DNA from: DATFMP01 sp035266845
Lineage (GTDB): Bacteria; SAR324; JACQKK01
Assembly (NCBI GenBank): GCA_035266845.1
Contig: DATFMP010000061.1
Coordinates: 1-51,153, forward strand
DNA length: 51,153 bases
Direction: 5' to 3'
Position 1 is the first letter of the stretch. Every line of letters starts with the position of its first letter. Under the pieces are notes generated by a model. It saw only the letters and a list, made by a program, of their open reading frames with translations, did not search any database and was not told the origin of the DNA. Position numbers and translations under genes: made by a program. Positions 43,005-51,153 of the stretch are shown piece by piece.

Positions 43005-44111
43005 TTGGCTAAAGCACGGAAAGCGGAGACGAAGGCGGAACGGCTGGTGATCAAGGTGGGCACGGGCGTCCTGACCCGGCCCGGCCACCAGTTGGACTAC
43101 AACGTGATCTACCAGATCGTGGACCAGGTTGGCGAGTTGCGACGCATGGGGCACCAGGTGGTGCTGGTGACCTCCGGCGCGGCTGGGGCCTCGCACGGCC
43201 TGCTGGACGTGCAGCGCGAGCACAAGGCTCTGCTGCGCCTGCAGATGATGACCAGCGTGGGCCAGCCGCGGCTGATGCAGACCTATGCGGACTTCTTCCG
43301 CGAGCACAACATCGTCGTGGCGCAGGCGCTGCTGACCCGCTACGACTTCGGCGACCGCGAGCGCTACCTGAGCATCCGCGAAGTGCTGGAGGGGCTGCTG
43401 GCCCACGGCGTGCTGCCGATCGTGAACGAGAACGACGTGGTGGCCGGCGAGGCCCTCACCTTCGGCGACAACGACTTCCTCTCCGCCGCCGTGGCGTCCA
43501 CCATCGGGGCGCACCGGCTGTTCCTGCTCACCACCGCCGGGGGCTTCTATGCGGGCGGCGACCCCAAGGTGAATCCCAAGGCGCGACTGCTGCACGAGGT
43601 GCGAGAGATCACACCGGAGATGTGGCAGTCCTGCCAGCCCACGCTCTCCATCGGCGGGCGCGGCGGCATGTACTCCAAGCTCAAGGCAGTGGACATGGTG
43701 ACCGCATTCGGCATCGAGGCCTACATCGCGCCGGGCAAGGAGCCCGCCGTGGTAGCCCGCATCGCGGCTGGTGAGGCGCTCGGCACGCACTTCCCCGCGC
43801 GCAAGCAGCGCATGAAGTCCTACCGCCAATGGCTGCGCTTCGGGGCGCTCTCCAGCGGCAAGATCTTCGTGGATCCCGGGGCGGAAAAGGCCCTGCGCAA
43901 CGACAAGAGCCTGCTCCCCGCCGGCATCACCCGCGCGGAAGGCAACTTTCAGCAGGGCGAGGTGGTGGAGATCTACAACGCCAAGGATGAGAAGCTGGGC
44001 ATGGGCGTGGTGGAGATGGACTCGGACGTGCTGCAGGCCATCATCGCCGGCGAGCGGGCCGCGCACCGCTCCAGCGAGGCGGTGCACAAGGACCGCCTGC
44101 TGATGGTGTAG
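43005..44111 (+). CDS. proB: Glutamate 5-kinase
   Basis: A 368-aa enzyme, matching E. coli ProB (367 aa). The amino-acid kinase domain (about 1-260) has RLVIKVGTGVLTR, VVLVTSGAAGAS, LPIVNENDVVA, FGDNDFLSAAVAS and SIGGRGGMYSKLKA. A PUA domain (about 280-360) follows, with GALSSGKIFVDPGAEKAL. It makes glutamyl-5-phosphate, the first step of proline synthesis, and pairs with proC elsewhere in the window. A TTG at 43005 preceded by GAGGG is the likely start. No proA is adjacent. Confidence 0.94.
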   Translation: MAKARKAETKAERLVIKVGTGVLTRPGHQLDYNVIYQIVDQVGELRRMGHQVVLVTSGAAGASHGLLDVQREHKALLRLQMMTSVGQPRLMQTYADFFREHNIVVAQALLTRYDFGDRERYLSIREVLEGLLAHGVLPIVNENDVVAGEALTFGDNDFLSAAVASTIGAHRLFLLTTAGGFYAGGDPKVNPKARLLHEVREITPEMWQSCQPTLSIGGRGGMYSKLKAVDMVTAFGIEAYIAPGKEPAVVARIAAGEALGTHFPARKQRMKSYRQWLRFGALSSGKIFVDPGAEKALRNDKSLLPAGITRAEGNFQQGEVVEIYNAKDEKLGMGVVEMDSDVLQAIIAGERAAHRSSEAVHKDRLLMV

Positions 44112-44165
44112 GCCCCAGCCGGCGCTACCCGCAGGTCCCCCGCAGCACCCGAACCCAGCGACCCG

Positions 44166-44492
44166 TCACTTCATCTGCGAATAAGCCGTCGGTGTCAGGA
44201 TAGCGTTGCTGAAATGGGTGACGAGCGGGCCGTTCTTCTCCGTCTCGGCCCGTTTCTCCAGCCATTCGGGGTCGGAACTGAACGCGGCGAAGGCCCGCTC
44301 CCGCTCGGCCAGGTTCTCCCACTGCAGCATGTAGTACAGGTCGTGGTTGCTCTCCCCGATCATCACCGTCCAGAAGCCGACCGGGCGGAAGCCGAGCCGT
44401 TCCCAGATTTTGAGGGTGACGGTTTCGAAGCGCTTATTGAGGTCCGGCAGCCTGCCCGGGGCAGCGTGGTAGATGCGAAGCTCGTAGAGCAT
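44166..44492 (-). CDS. NIPSNAP family protein
   Basis: A 108-aa dimeric alpha/beta-barrel (ferredoxin-like) protein: MLYELRIYHAAPGRLPDLNKRF, GFWTVMIGESNHDLYYMLQWEN, AERERAFAAFSSDPEW. NIPSNAP proteins are of unclear function and in bacteria often adjoin catabolic genes. The start was set at the second ATG, 44492, because AAGGG precedes it; an in-frame ATG at 44507 would add five residues. Confidence 0.9.
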   Translation of the reverse strand: MLYELRIYHAAPGRLPDLNKRFETVTLKIWERLGFRPVGFWTVMIGESNHDLYYMLQWENLAERERAFAAFSSDPEWLEKRAETEKNGPLVTHFSNAILTPTAYSQMK

Positions 44493-44635
44493 GGCGGTAC
44501 CCTTCATCGTGGAGAGGTGGGATGCTGCGGGCCCGAGGCCCAGGGGGGGCCAACGGCCCCCGCCGTCCCTACCACGATGCTTCCGCTCGCGTCCACGCCG
44601 CCCAGCGCCGACCCCCACGTACTCGCGGCCCGGCC

Positions 44636-45820
44636 TCAGATCACCAGCGCGCCACGCTTGAACACGGCGCGATGGTTCTCGCGGCGCGAGGCGGCCGTGA
44701 TGTCTTGGGTGGGGTCGCCGTTCACGACGAGCAGGTCGGCTGCGCTGCCCTCGGCGATGTGGCCCTGGTCCGGCAGCTCCAGCAGTTCCGCGCCGTGCGC
44801 CGTGCCGGCGATGAGGGCGTCCACAGGCGGCACACCGACCTCCACCAGGTACTCCAGCTCGTCGCTGTTCTGCCCGTGCAGATTGTAGGGCGTGCCGGCA
44901 TCCGTGCCCATGGCCAGCTTCCCGCCGGCCTGGTGGAACATGCGCACGGACTGGCGGTGGCGCTCGGCCACGCGGCTGGTCTTCTCCACCACGTAGGCGG
45001 GCACGCCGTTGCGGGCATTGGCCAGGATGTTGTGGACGGCCGCCAGGGTGGCCACCAGCATCGTGCCGCGCTTGAGCATCTCCTCCAGGCCGCGCTCATC
45101 CAGGAAGATGCCGTGCTCGATGGAATCCACGCCGCCCAGCACTGCGTTCAGGATGCCCTGCGCGCCCTGGGCGTGGCTGGCGGACTTCTTGTGGAAGCGC
45201 TTTCCCTCGGCGATGCCCGCGGCCATCTCCTCGGCGGAGTAGTGGGCATCCTCCGGGTTCACGCCGGGCGTCATCACGCCACCCGTGGCCATGATCTTGA
45301 TCTGGTCGCAGCCGGCATGAATCTGCTCGCGCACGGCCTTGACCACCTCGTCGGTGCCATCCGCGACGCGTGCGATGTGGTTGCCGTGACCGCCGGTCAT
45401 GCAGATCATGCGGCCCACGGCGCGGATGCTGGGTCCCTGAAAGATGCCCTGGTTCACCGCATCGCGCACGGCGAACTCCAGGTAGTCCTTGCCGCCGCAA
45501 TCGCGCAGGGCCGTGATGCCGCCGCGCAGGGTGCGCTGGGCGTTCTCCAGCGCCTTCAGCGTGATCTGCGCGGGTGAGAGGGCGCTCATAACGGGCCGTG
45601 GGTTGGCCTCGCCTCCGTAGACGAGGTGCACGTGGCAATCGATCAGCCCCGGCAGCAGCGTGCCGCCGGCGGTATCGAAGCGCTCACCCGTGTAGCCCTC
45701 GAACTCGCCCAGCCTGGCCACGCGGGCGATGCGGCCGTCCTCCACCAGCACGCCGTGGCTTTCCAGCCGGCGCTTGCCGTCAAAGACGGCGCCGCCGGCA
45801 AACAACAGGGTCGTGGCCAT
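44636..45820 (-). CDS. Metal-dependent amidohydrolase (imidazolonepropionase/prolidase-like)
   Basis: A 394-aa TIM-barrel hydrolase. Metal ligands: DCHVHL (H63, H65); the Lys in IKIMATGG, likely carboxylated; a His in SHAQG; a His in SIEHG; and the Asp in MGTDAGTP. The N- and C-terminal strands make the small beta domain. It resembles Sgx9260-type Xaa-Pro/N-acyl-amino-acid hydrolases, but the substrate is not known. In the same minus-strand run as the NIPSNAP gene. Confidence 0.85.
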   Translation of the reverse strand: MATTLLFAGGAVFDGKRRLESHGVLVEDGRIARVARLGEFEGYTGERFDTAGGTLLPGLIDCHVHLVYGGEANPRPVMSALSPAQITLKALENAQRTLRGGITALRDCGGKDYLEFAVRDAVNQGIFQGPSIRAVGRMICMTGGHGNHIARVADGTDEVVKAVREQIHAGCDQIKIMATGGVMTPGVNPEDAHYSAEEMAAGIAEGKRFHKKSASHAQGAQGILNAVLGGVDSIEHGIFLDERGLEEMLKRGTMLVATLAAVHNILANARNGVPAYVVEKTSRVAERHRQSVRMFHQAGGKLAMGTDAGTPYNLHGQNSDELEYLVEVGVPPVDALIAGTAHGAELLELPDQGHIAEGSAADLLVVNGDPTQDITAASRRENHRAVFKRGALVI

Positions 45821-45943
45821 GCTTCTTGCTCCTTCGCATTGCGGAATGGGGTGATCCGGGCGCGGCTGGAAACCGTTCGCAAAAACGCGTTCCTGCCGCG
45901 CCCTTTGAGACGCTCGCTGCGCTCGCTCCTCAGGAACACGGCC

Positions 45944-46002
45944 GGAAGCCCGATTTCCTGAGGAGGGCTCCGCAGGAGCCCGTCTTGAAGGGTCGGGCTT
46001 CC
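45944..46002. repeat. Nested inverted repeat (cruciform-like)
   Basis: The outer arms GGAAGCCCGA (45944-45953) and TCGGGCTTCC (45993-46002) pair perfectly. Inside them is a second hairpin, GGGCTCC (45965-45971) with GGAGCCC (45975-45981) and a GCA loop. Just to its left, 45910-45926 is GCTCGCTGCGCTCGCTC, with the CGCTCGC unit repeated. It lies in the gap between the two minus-strand amidohydrolase genes. Confidence 0.75.
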
Positions 46003-46030
46003 CCCCGCATTCTGTTGTTTAAGACCTCTT

Positions 46031-47626
46031 TTAGCCCGGCACCCGGCGCAGGATCGTGCCGGGCGTGGCGCCCGTGTGCTGCCCGCCGGAGACCACGGAG
46101 ACACCATTGACGATCACCTCGTCAATGCCCTGCGGGTGCTGCTGGGGCTCCTTGTAGGTGGCGCGGTCGAGCACGCTGCCTGCATCGAACACGACCAGAT
46201 CCGCCCCCAGCCCCGGCGCGATGCGCCCACGGTCCGTAAGGCCAAGCTGCTCGGCGGGCAGGCCGGTCATCTTGTGCACGGCCTGGGGCAGCGTTAGCAG
46301 GTGCTGCTCGCGGGCGTAACGGCCAAGGATGCGCGGGAACGTGCCGTAATAGCGTGGGTGGGGCTTGGTGAGGTCCGGCTGCCCCGGCACGGTGGTGATG
46401 ATGCCGTCCGAGCCGATGGTGGTGGCGGGATGCGCCAGGATGCGCTCCATGTCCTCCACGCCGATGGTGAAGAAGATCGCCAGCGTCTTGGCATAGTCCT
46501 GCAGCAGCAGATCCAGCATGGAATCCACCGGCAGCTTGCGCTCGCGTTCGCCGATCTCCTGCAGGTTCAGCCCATTGTAGGCGGGCTGCTTGGGCGAGTC
46601 CGCGATCATCACGTCCGTCCAGGCGGCGATCTTCATGTAGCCGTGCTCGCTCATGCCCTCCAGCATCTCCGCGCGGATCTGGTCGCGCTGAGCCGGACTC
46701 TCCAGGCGGCCGATCAGGCCCTCGGTGCCGCCCACGTGAGCCCAGTTGGGCAGCAGGCTTTTCAGTCCGGAACTGCCCGCCGGATACGGGTACTGGTCCC
46801 AGTTGAGGCGAACGCCGCCCGCCCGCAGCTCTTCGAGCAGCGCCAGCAGCTCGGCCGCATGGCCCCAGTGGTTCTTGCCGCTGATCTTGAGGTGCGAGAT
46901 GTTCACCGCGGCGCCGGAGCGCCGACCGATCTCCGCGGCCTCGCGCACGGAATCGAAGATGCGCTCGCCCTCGTTGCGCATGTGGGTGTGGTAGCCACCG
47001 CCGTAGCGCGCAGCCACCTGGGCCAGTTCCGCGATCTCATCCGTCTGGGCGTAGGCGGAGGGCGGGTAGACCAGCCCGGTGGAGAAGCCGAACGCCCCCT
47101 GCTCCATGGACTGTGCCACCAACTGGCGCATCCGCTCCAGCTCCTCGGCGCTGGGCAGGCGGTCCTCCACGCCCATCACGGCGCAGCGCACGGCGACATG
47201 GCCCACAAGCTGCGCCAGGTTGACCGCCAGGGGGGGCATGGCGGCGAGAAACTCACCCATGGTATCCCAGGCATAGTCCAGCCCGGAATCCAGAAACGAG
47301 GCGTTCTCCACGAAGGTCTTGCGGTGCGCCGGCAGGATGGGCGCGGGCGACCAGCCGCACTGCCCCGTCACCTGGGTGGTCACGCCCTGCAGGGTTTTGC
47401 CCGGGATGAGCGGATTCACCGGCAGGTTGAACTCGTCGTGGGAATGGGAATCGATGAAGCCGGGCGCTACCACGCGGCCCGCCGCATCGAGGCGGCGCTG
47501 CGCTCGGGCCCGCGCCAGGTCACCCACCTCGGCAATGCGCCCGTCCTGCACGGCCACATCGGCCCGCACGGCAGGTGCCCCGCTGCCATCCAGCACTTCG
47601 CCCCCCACGATCACCAAGTCGTACAT
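46031..47626 (-). CDS. N-acyl-D-amino-acid deacylase family protein
   Basis: A 531-aa amidohydrolase. IDSHSHDEF (H61, H63) begins the metal site, and VTGQCGWSPAP places the bridging Cys typical of D-aminoacylases. Later: GFSTGLVYPPSAYAQTDEI, YHTHMRNEGERI, VNISHLKISGK, IGSDGI (Asp ligand) and HPRYYGTFPRILG, all characteristic. It removes acyl groups from N-acyl-D-amino acids. The ATG at 47626 follows a GGAGGAGGG site on the minus strand. The adjacent plus-strand genes include a D-threonine aldolase-like enzyme, so a shared D-amino-acid substrate is possible. Confidence 0.9.
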   Translation of the reverse strand: MYDLVIVGGEVLDGSGAPAVRADVAVQDGRIAEVGDLARARAQRRLDAAGRVVAPGFIDSHSHDEFNLPVNPLIPGKTLQGVTTQVTGQCGWSPAPILPAHRKTFVENASFLDSGLDYAWDTMGEFLAAMPPLAVNLAQLVGHVAVRCAVMGVEDRLPSAEELERMRQLVAQSMEQGAFGFSTGLVYPPSAYAQTDEIAELAQVAARYGGGYHTHMRNEGERIFDSVREAAEIGRRSGAAVNISHLKISGKNHWGHAAELLALLEELRAGGVRLNWDQYPYPAGSSGLKSLLPNWAHVGGTEGLIGRLESPAQRDQIRAEMLEGMSEHGYMKIAAWTDVMIADSPKQPAYNGLNLQEIGERERKLPVDSMLDLLLQDYAKTLAIFFTIGVEDMERILAHPATTIGSDGIITTVPGQPDLTKPHPRYYGTFPRILGRYAREQHLLTLPQAVHKMTGLPAEQLGLTDRGRIAPGLGADLVVFDAGSVLDRATYKEPQQHPQGIDEVIVNGVSVVSGGQHTGATPGTILRRVPG

Positions 47627-47945
47627 CCGCTGAAGCCCTCCTCCACTCGTGATGCAGGCCCGGCCCCGCGCATCGGTGCCCGGCGGCCCACCCTCAGCGA
47701 CCATGCCACATTCCTCCACCGCGCGGTAGCGGCCTTGGGCGGGAGAGGCCCCCCGGTGTGCATCCGATTCCGCTTAACTCAGCCTGTAGGATGCGCTATG
47801 TTGGGCTTCCCGCGACAGGCACGCCGGGACAAAAGGGGGATGTACCAGCTGGATCATGACGCAGTCCGTCTGCGACGCCTCGGCGTATGGTTCGCGTCCG
47901 AAGCAGGGCTGCGTGTATCGTCTGCTTCGCCCCCGGCAGCTCGAA
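47627..47945. other. Divergent intergenic region
   Basis: 319 bp between the deacylase gene and the first RraA-like gene. It includes a promoter-like pair at 47774-47802; nothing else I can identify. Confidence 0.5.
47774..47802 (+). promoter_or_regulatory. Possible promoter of the RraA-like genes
   Basis: TTAACT (47774-47779) and TATGTT (47797-47802) are 17 bp apart, each matching four of six consensus bases. It is 143 bp before the first RraA-like ATG. Confidence 0.3.
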
Positions 47946-48617
47946 ATGACCGAGACCAACCCCGACCCCATCGTGCGGCTGGCCCGCGAGCGCCTCACCA
48001 CCGCGCTGATCTCCGACGCGCTGGACAGCCTGGGGCTGATCCATCAGCTCATGGACCAGTCTATCCGGCCGCTGGATGAGTCGCTGACGTTGTGCGGCCG
48101 CGCCCGCACCGGCGACTACAAGGACGTCTACCACGCCGAGCACCACGAGGACCCCTACGAGCCGCAGGTGGCGCTGGTGGACAGCCTCCGCTCAGGGGAT
48201 GTGGTGGTGATGGCCTGCGGCAGTTCGGGGCGCATCCAGCCCTGGGGCGAGCTGTTCAGCCACGCCGCCCGCATCCGCGGCGCCACGGGTTGTGTCACCG
48301 ACGGCCTGATCCGCGATGTGCGGGGCATCCGCGCGATCAAGTTTCCCGCCTTCTGCAGCGGGTACGGCGCGATGGACGCCCGGGGTCGCGGCATCCTGGT
48401 GGCCACGGACATCGCTGTGCACTGCGCCGGTGTGTGGGTCTCACCTGGGGACCTCGTGTTCGGCGATGCGGACGGCGTCGTCGTGATCCCCCGCAACGTG
48501 GAGGAGGAGACGATTCGCAAGGCCGTGGAGATGGCCGACCTGGAGCGAGAAATCTCCCGGGCCCTGCATGAGGGCGTCTCGATTGTGGAGATCTTCCGCC
48601 GCTACGGCACGCTGTGA
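47946..48617 (+). CDS. RraA-like protein (HMG/oxaloacetate aldolase-type fold), copy 1
   Basis: A 223-aa protein of the RraA/DlpA family. TALISDALDSLGL and RPLDESLTLCGRARTG open it; CGSSGRIQPWGELFSHAA holds the glycine-rich loop; and CVTDGLIRDV (R123, D124) is the metal/substrate motif. VWVSPGDLVFGDADGVVVIP closes the core. Many members are class II aldolases or decarboxylases for 4-hydroxy-4-methyl-2-oxoglutarate or oxaloacetate, while others inhibit RNase E; the key residues here favour a catalytic role. It is followed 28 bp later by a paralogue. Confidence 0.88.
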   Translation: MTETNPDPIVRLARERLTTALISDALDSLGLIHQLMDQSIRPLDESLTLCGRARTGDYKDVYHAEHHEDPYEPQVALVDSLRSGDVVVMACGSSGRIQPWGELFSHAARIRGATGCVTDGLIRDVRGIRAIKFPAFCSGYGAMDARGRGILVATDIAVHCAGVWVSPGDLVFGDADGVVVIPRNVEEETIRKAVEMADLEREISRALHEGVSIVEIFRRYGTL

Positions 48618-48645
48618 GCCCCCAGATTGAGTGACGGAGCCCGTG

Positions 48646-49311
48646 ATGCAGGTCATTGACGCCACGGTGACGCTGGCCCGCGAGCGCCTGACCACCGCGT
48701 TCCTGTTCGACGCGATGGACGACCTGGGGCTGAAGGCACAGGCGATGATCCGTCCGGTGCGCCCGCTCGACCCCGGCAGCGTCCTCTGCGGCCGCGCCCG
48801 CACGGGCAACTTCAAGGACGTCTACCACGCGGACGAAGGCAGCGATCCCTACGACCTGTTGCTCCGGCTGGTGGACGGCCTGGAGGTGGGCCAAGTGCCC
48901 GTGCTGGCCTGCGGCAAGTCGGGCCGCATCCACCCCTGGGGCGGCACGCAGGCCGTGGCTGCGGCGGCGCGGGGCGCGGCGGGCTGCGTCACGGACGGCC
49001 ACGTGCGCGACGTGGGGCAGCTCCGTGCCGCGGGCCTGCCCACGTTCTCGGCTGGCTACGGCGCCACAAGGCTGCGGGGCCGGGGTCGCCTGGTGGCCAT
49101 CGACGTGCCCGTGATCTGCGGCGGGGTATGGGTCTCCCCTGGCGACCTGATCTTCGGCGACGCGGACGGCGTGGTGGTGGTGCCCCAGGGGATGGAGGAG
49201 ACCGTGATGCAGGCGTCGCTGCAACGGGCGGACATCGAGGACGACATGCTGCGCGGGCTACAGGCCGGGGTCTCCCTGATCGAGCTGTACCGCCGCTACC
49301 GGGTGCTCTGA
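48646..49311 (+). CDS. RraA-like protein, copy 2
   Basis: A 221-aa paralogue of the gene before it, with the same order: TAFLFDAMDDLGL, RPLDPGSVLCGRARTG, CGKSGRIHPWGG, CVTDGHVRDV and VWVSPGDLIFGDADGVVVVP. In the first motif SDAL is replaced by FDAM, and in the loop GELFS by GGTQA, so the substrate may differ. An ATG at 48646, 6 nt after GGAG, is preferred; an in-frame GTG lies at 48631. The two could form a hetero-oligomer. Confidence 0.88.
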   Translation: MQVIDATVTLARERLTTAFLFDAMDDLGLKAQAMIRPVRPLDPGSVLCGRARTGNFKDVYHADEGSDPYDLLLRLVDGLEVGQVPVLACGKSGRIHPWGGTQAVAAAARGAAGCVTDGHVRDVGQLRAAGLPTFSAGYGATRLRGRGRLVAIDVPVICGGVWVSPGDLIFGDADGVVVVPQGMEETVMQASLQRADIEDDMLRGLQAGVSLIELYRRYRVL

Positions 49312-49424
49312 GCGCACCCCGGCTTGCCCGCCTGCCCGCCGCGGGGTATCCCATGGGTGCGGCCGCGGGCCATGCCCTGCCGGGAAGCCCTGCCGCGTGC
49401 CCCGCACCCCAGACCGGAACCACG

Positions 49425-50549
49425 ATGACGACGCGCCCGCCCGCCGAGATCGGCATGCCCCTGGCCGAGGTGGACACTCCCGCCCTGCTGCTCGACCTGG
49501 ACGCCTTCGAGCGCAACCTGCAGCGCATGGCCGATGCCGTGGCCGGGACGGCCGTGCGGCTGCGGCCCCACGCCAAGACGCACAAGAGCCCGGTCATCGC
49601 CCTGCGGCAGATGGCCCTGGGCGCCGTGGGCGTGTGCTGCCAGAAGGTGGGCGAGGCCGAGGCCATGGTGCTGGGCGGCGTGCCGGACGTCTACGTCAGC
49701 AACGAGGTGGTGGGCGCGCCCAAGCTGCGGCGGCTGGCCGCCCTGGCCCGCCAGGCCCGCGTGGCGACCTGCGTGGACGACCCCGCGCAGGTGCCGCCGC
49801 TCTCCGAGGCCGCCCGGGCCTTCGGCGCGGAGCTGCGGGTGCTGGTGGAGGTGGACGTGGGCGCCAACCGCTGCGGCATCGCCCCGGGCGAGCCCGCCGC
49901 GCGACTGGCGGCGCAGGTGGCTGCGGCGCCCGGCCTGCGCTTCGGGGGGCTGCAGGCCTACCAGGGCGCCAGCCAGCACCTGCGCGGCTACGCCGAGCGC
50001 GCCGAGGCCATCCAGGCCGCCTGCGCCCGGGTGCGCGAGACCCAGGAGGCGCTGGCCCGCGCGGGCATCCCCTGCGAGTCCGTGACCGGCGCCGGGACGG
50101 GCACCTTCGTCTTCGAGCGCGACAGCGGGGTGTACAACGAGCTTCAGGTGGGCTCCTACGTCTTCATGGATGCGGACTACGGCCGGAACCTGGACGCCGA
50201 CGGCCAGCCCGTGCACAGCTTCGAGCACAGCCTGTTCGTGTGGGCCACCGTGATGAGCCGCCCCAACCCCACCCGCGTCATCGTGGACGCCGGCCTGAAG
50301 GCCCTCGCCGTGGACTCCGGCATGCCCTGGGTGGCCGACCGCCCCGACCTCACCTTCGAGCGCGCCTCGGACGAGCACGGCCGCATTGCCGCCGCCGATC
50401 CCGCCCTGGCCCCGGCCCTGGGCGATAAGCTGCGCCTCATCCCCGGCCACTGCGACCCCACCGTGAACCTGTACGACTGGTACGTGGGCATCCGCGACGG
50501 CCGCGTGGAGTCCCTCTGGCCCATCACAGCACGGGGTGCGCTGCTGTAG
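49425..50549 (+). CDS. D-threonine aldolase / 3-hydroxyaspartate aldolase family (PLP-dependent)
   Basis: A 374-aa alanine-racemase-N-fold enzyme. DTPALLLDLDAFERNL begins the domain; RPHAKTHK (residues 47-54) bears the PLP lysine. LVEVDVGANRCGI and SVTGAGTGTF bind the cofactor phosphate. The C-terminal domain has VIVDAGLKALAVD and GHCDPTVNLYD, the latter holding the divalent-metal site of this family. It would split D-threonine or a beta-hydroxyaspartate to glycine and an aldehyde or glyoxylate; D-serine dehydratase (DSD1) is a related alternative. Its 3' end overlaps the final gene by 26 bp. Confidence 0.88.
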   Translation: MTTRPPAEIGMPLAEVDTPALLLDLDAFERNLQRMADAVAGTAVRLRPHAKTHKSPVIALRQMALGAVGVCCQKVGEAEAMVLGGVPDVYVSNEVVGAPKLRRLAALARQARVATCVDDPAQVPPLSEAARAFGAELRVLVEVDVGANRCGIAPGEPAARLAAQVAAAPGLRFGGLQAYQGASQHLRGYAERAEAIQAACARVRETQEALARAGIPCESVTGAGTGTFVFERDSGVYNELQVGSYVFMDADYGRNLDADGQPVHSFEHSLFVWATVMSRPNPTRVIVDAGLKALAVDSGMPWVADRPDLTFERASDEHGRIAAADPALAPALGDKLRLIPGHCDPTVNLYDWYVGIRDGRVESLWPITARGALL

Positions 50550-51153
50550 CGGCCCCGGGCGGCGTCGCCGCGCCGTCCCACCCGCCCGCATCGGGCAGCG
50601 CCGGGGGCGCTGCCTGCGGCCCCGGCCCCGCCCCAGTGGCTTCGTTTCGCAGCGCAGGCGGTGCCGCCCCCGCGTCGTCCCCCGGCCAGCCGCTGGCCTG
50701 CCCGCGCGATGCGTGCAGGTCGCGCAGGTCCCGCTCGCGGGCGGCGCGCTCGCGTTCCGCGGCCAGTTCCGCCAGCTCGGCGCGCTCCTGCTGCCGCCGG
50801 TGCACTTGCGAGCGCCTAAGCTCGGCCAGCAGCCGCGCGGCGTTGCGCTCCAGCGTGGTCTCGTAGCGGGCCAGCCGGGCCAGCGCCCCGCCATAGGGCC
50901 CGGAATCGAGCGACCACGCTCCGCCCAGCCCCTGGTCCTCCGTGAGCATGTCGTAGCGCAGCCGATCCATCAGCTCCGCCTCCAGCGCGGGCACCCGCGC
51001 CAGCCGCCACTGCACGGCCGCGATACGGTTCACGATCAGGGTCTCCAACTGCGTCTCGGGCGCCAGTTCCGCGTGCAGGTTGCGCCGCAACTGCTCGAAC
51101 TCCGCCGCGTCCTCGTCCGCCAGCACCATCCGCCGCGAGGTCAGCCCGTGCTT
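50524..51153 (-). CDS. Conserved protein of unknown function (KHGLT family), start beyond window
   Basis: At least 209 aa; the reading frame is open to the window edge, and the gene starts outside it. The visible N-terminal part reads KHGLTSRRMVLADED, followed by FEQLRRNLHAELAP, LETLIVNRIAAVQWRLARV. This pattern is recognisable from many genomes, but no function is assigned. Helical Arg/Glu-rich segments and a Pro/Ala/Gly-rich disordered end are visible. It converges with the aldolase gene, overlapping by 26 bp. Confidence 0.75.
   Translation of the reverse strand, partial: KHGLTSRRMVLADEDAAEFEQLRRNLHAELAPETQLETLIVNRIAAVQWRLARVPALEAELMDRLRYDMLTEDQGLGGAWSLDSGPYGGALARLARYETTLERNAARLLAELRRSQVHRRQQERAELAELAAERERAARERDLRDLHASRGQASGWPGDDAGAAPPALRNEATGAGPGPQAAPPALPDAGGWDGAATPPGAATAAHPVL

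Noticed and set aside
42156..44111. A mercury-resistance (mer) operon around the MerB homologue
   Set aside because: The neighbours are a sirtuin and proB. No merR, merT, merP or merA is present in the window, so the gene is treated as a stand-alone chromosomal merB.
1..51153. CRISPR array, insertion sequence, prophage or rRNA operon
   Set aside because: No evenly spaced repeats, transposase, integrase, phage structural gene or rRNA signature was seen anywhere in the window.

Overview
The window is a GC-rich, densely coded chromosomal segment of a Gram-negative-type bacterium. The envelope evidence is an MsbA-like exporter, a beta-barrel protein ending in Phe, a Tat-exported TRAP receptor and a PilZ protein. 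I cannot fix the phylum. The signals are mixed: PurM is the long (about 400 aa) type typical of Bacteroidetes, HisS resembles planctomycete-type enzymes from memory, and PcnB, TldD/TldE and GlcDEF are common in proteobacteria and others. No phage, IS element, CRISPR array, rRNA or tRNA was found.

Layout. 1-862 is gene-free and visibly poorer in GC, followed by an XRE regulator. 1494-9965 holds housekeeping genes: pcnB, tldE-tldD, a GNAT, a transaldolase-family gene, hisS and a LON-domain protein. 10442-13983 encodes a TRAP transporter whose receptor gene points toward its membrane-subunit genes. 14351-18774 holds ridA, a purM, a GyrI-like gene and hisA-hisF. 18978-23007 holds pheS-pheT and the divergent rpsU. 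23166-26760 is a minus-strand run proC > lone receiver > hybrid kinase > OmpR-type regulator, with a 417-bp tandem duplication. 27004-32580 holds yhbY, the glycolate oxidase genes glcD-glcE-glcF and a CPBP-type membrane protease. 32911-41238 holds PilZ, aldo/keto reductase, EamA exporter, engB, moaB, a degenerate GHKL protein, an MsbA-type ABC exporter, a histidine phosphatase and an outer-membrane barrel. 41352-44111 holds a sirtuin, an organomercurial-lyase (MerB) homologue and proB. 44166-50549 is a catabolic block: NIPSNAP, two amidohydrolases (one an N-acyl-D-amino-acid deacylase), two tandem RraA-like proteins and a D-threonine/3-hydroxyaspartate aldolase-family enzyme. The window ends in a truncated gene of a widespread uncharacterised family.

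Main discovery. The merB homologue at 42189-42878 is interrupted by one in-frame TGA (42711-42713). In an ungapped alignment made from memory of the R831b enzyme, this codon falls exactly on catalytic Cys159. The 54 codons after it encode the intact conserved MerB C-terminus. A 6-bp stem with a GGTC tetraloop, the loop of the E. coli fdhF SECIS, begins 17 nt after the TGA. The best reading is a selenocysteine-containing organomercurial lyase; Cys96, Asp99 and Cys117 equivalents are conserved. The selenocysteine machinery is not in this window.

Secondary observations are the receiver duplication with an acidic-pocket D-to-H change, several families of intergenic hairpins and small dispersed repeats, the convergent TRAP arrangement, and a possible D-amino-acid/hydroxy-acid catabolic module.
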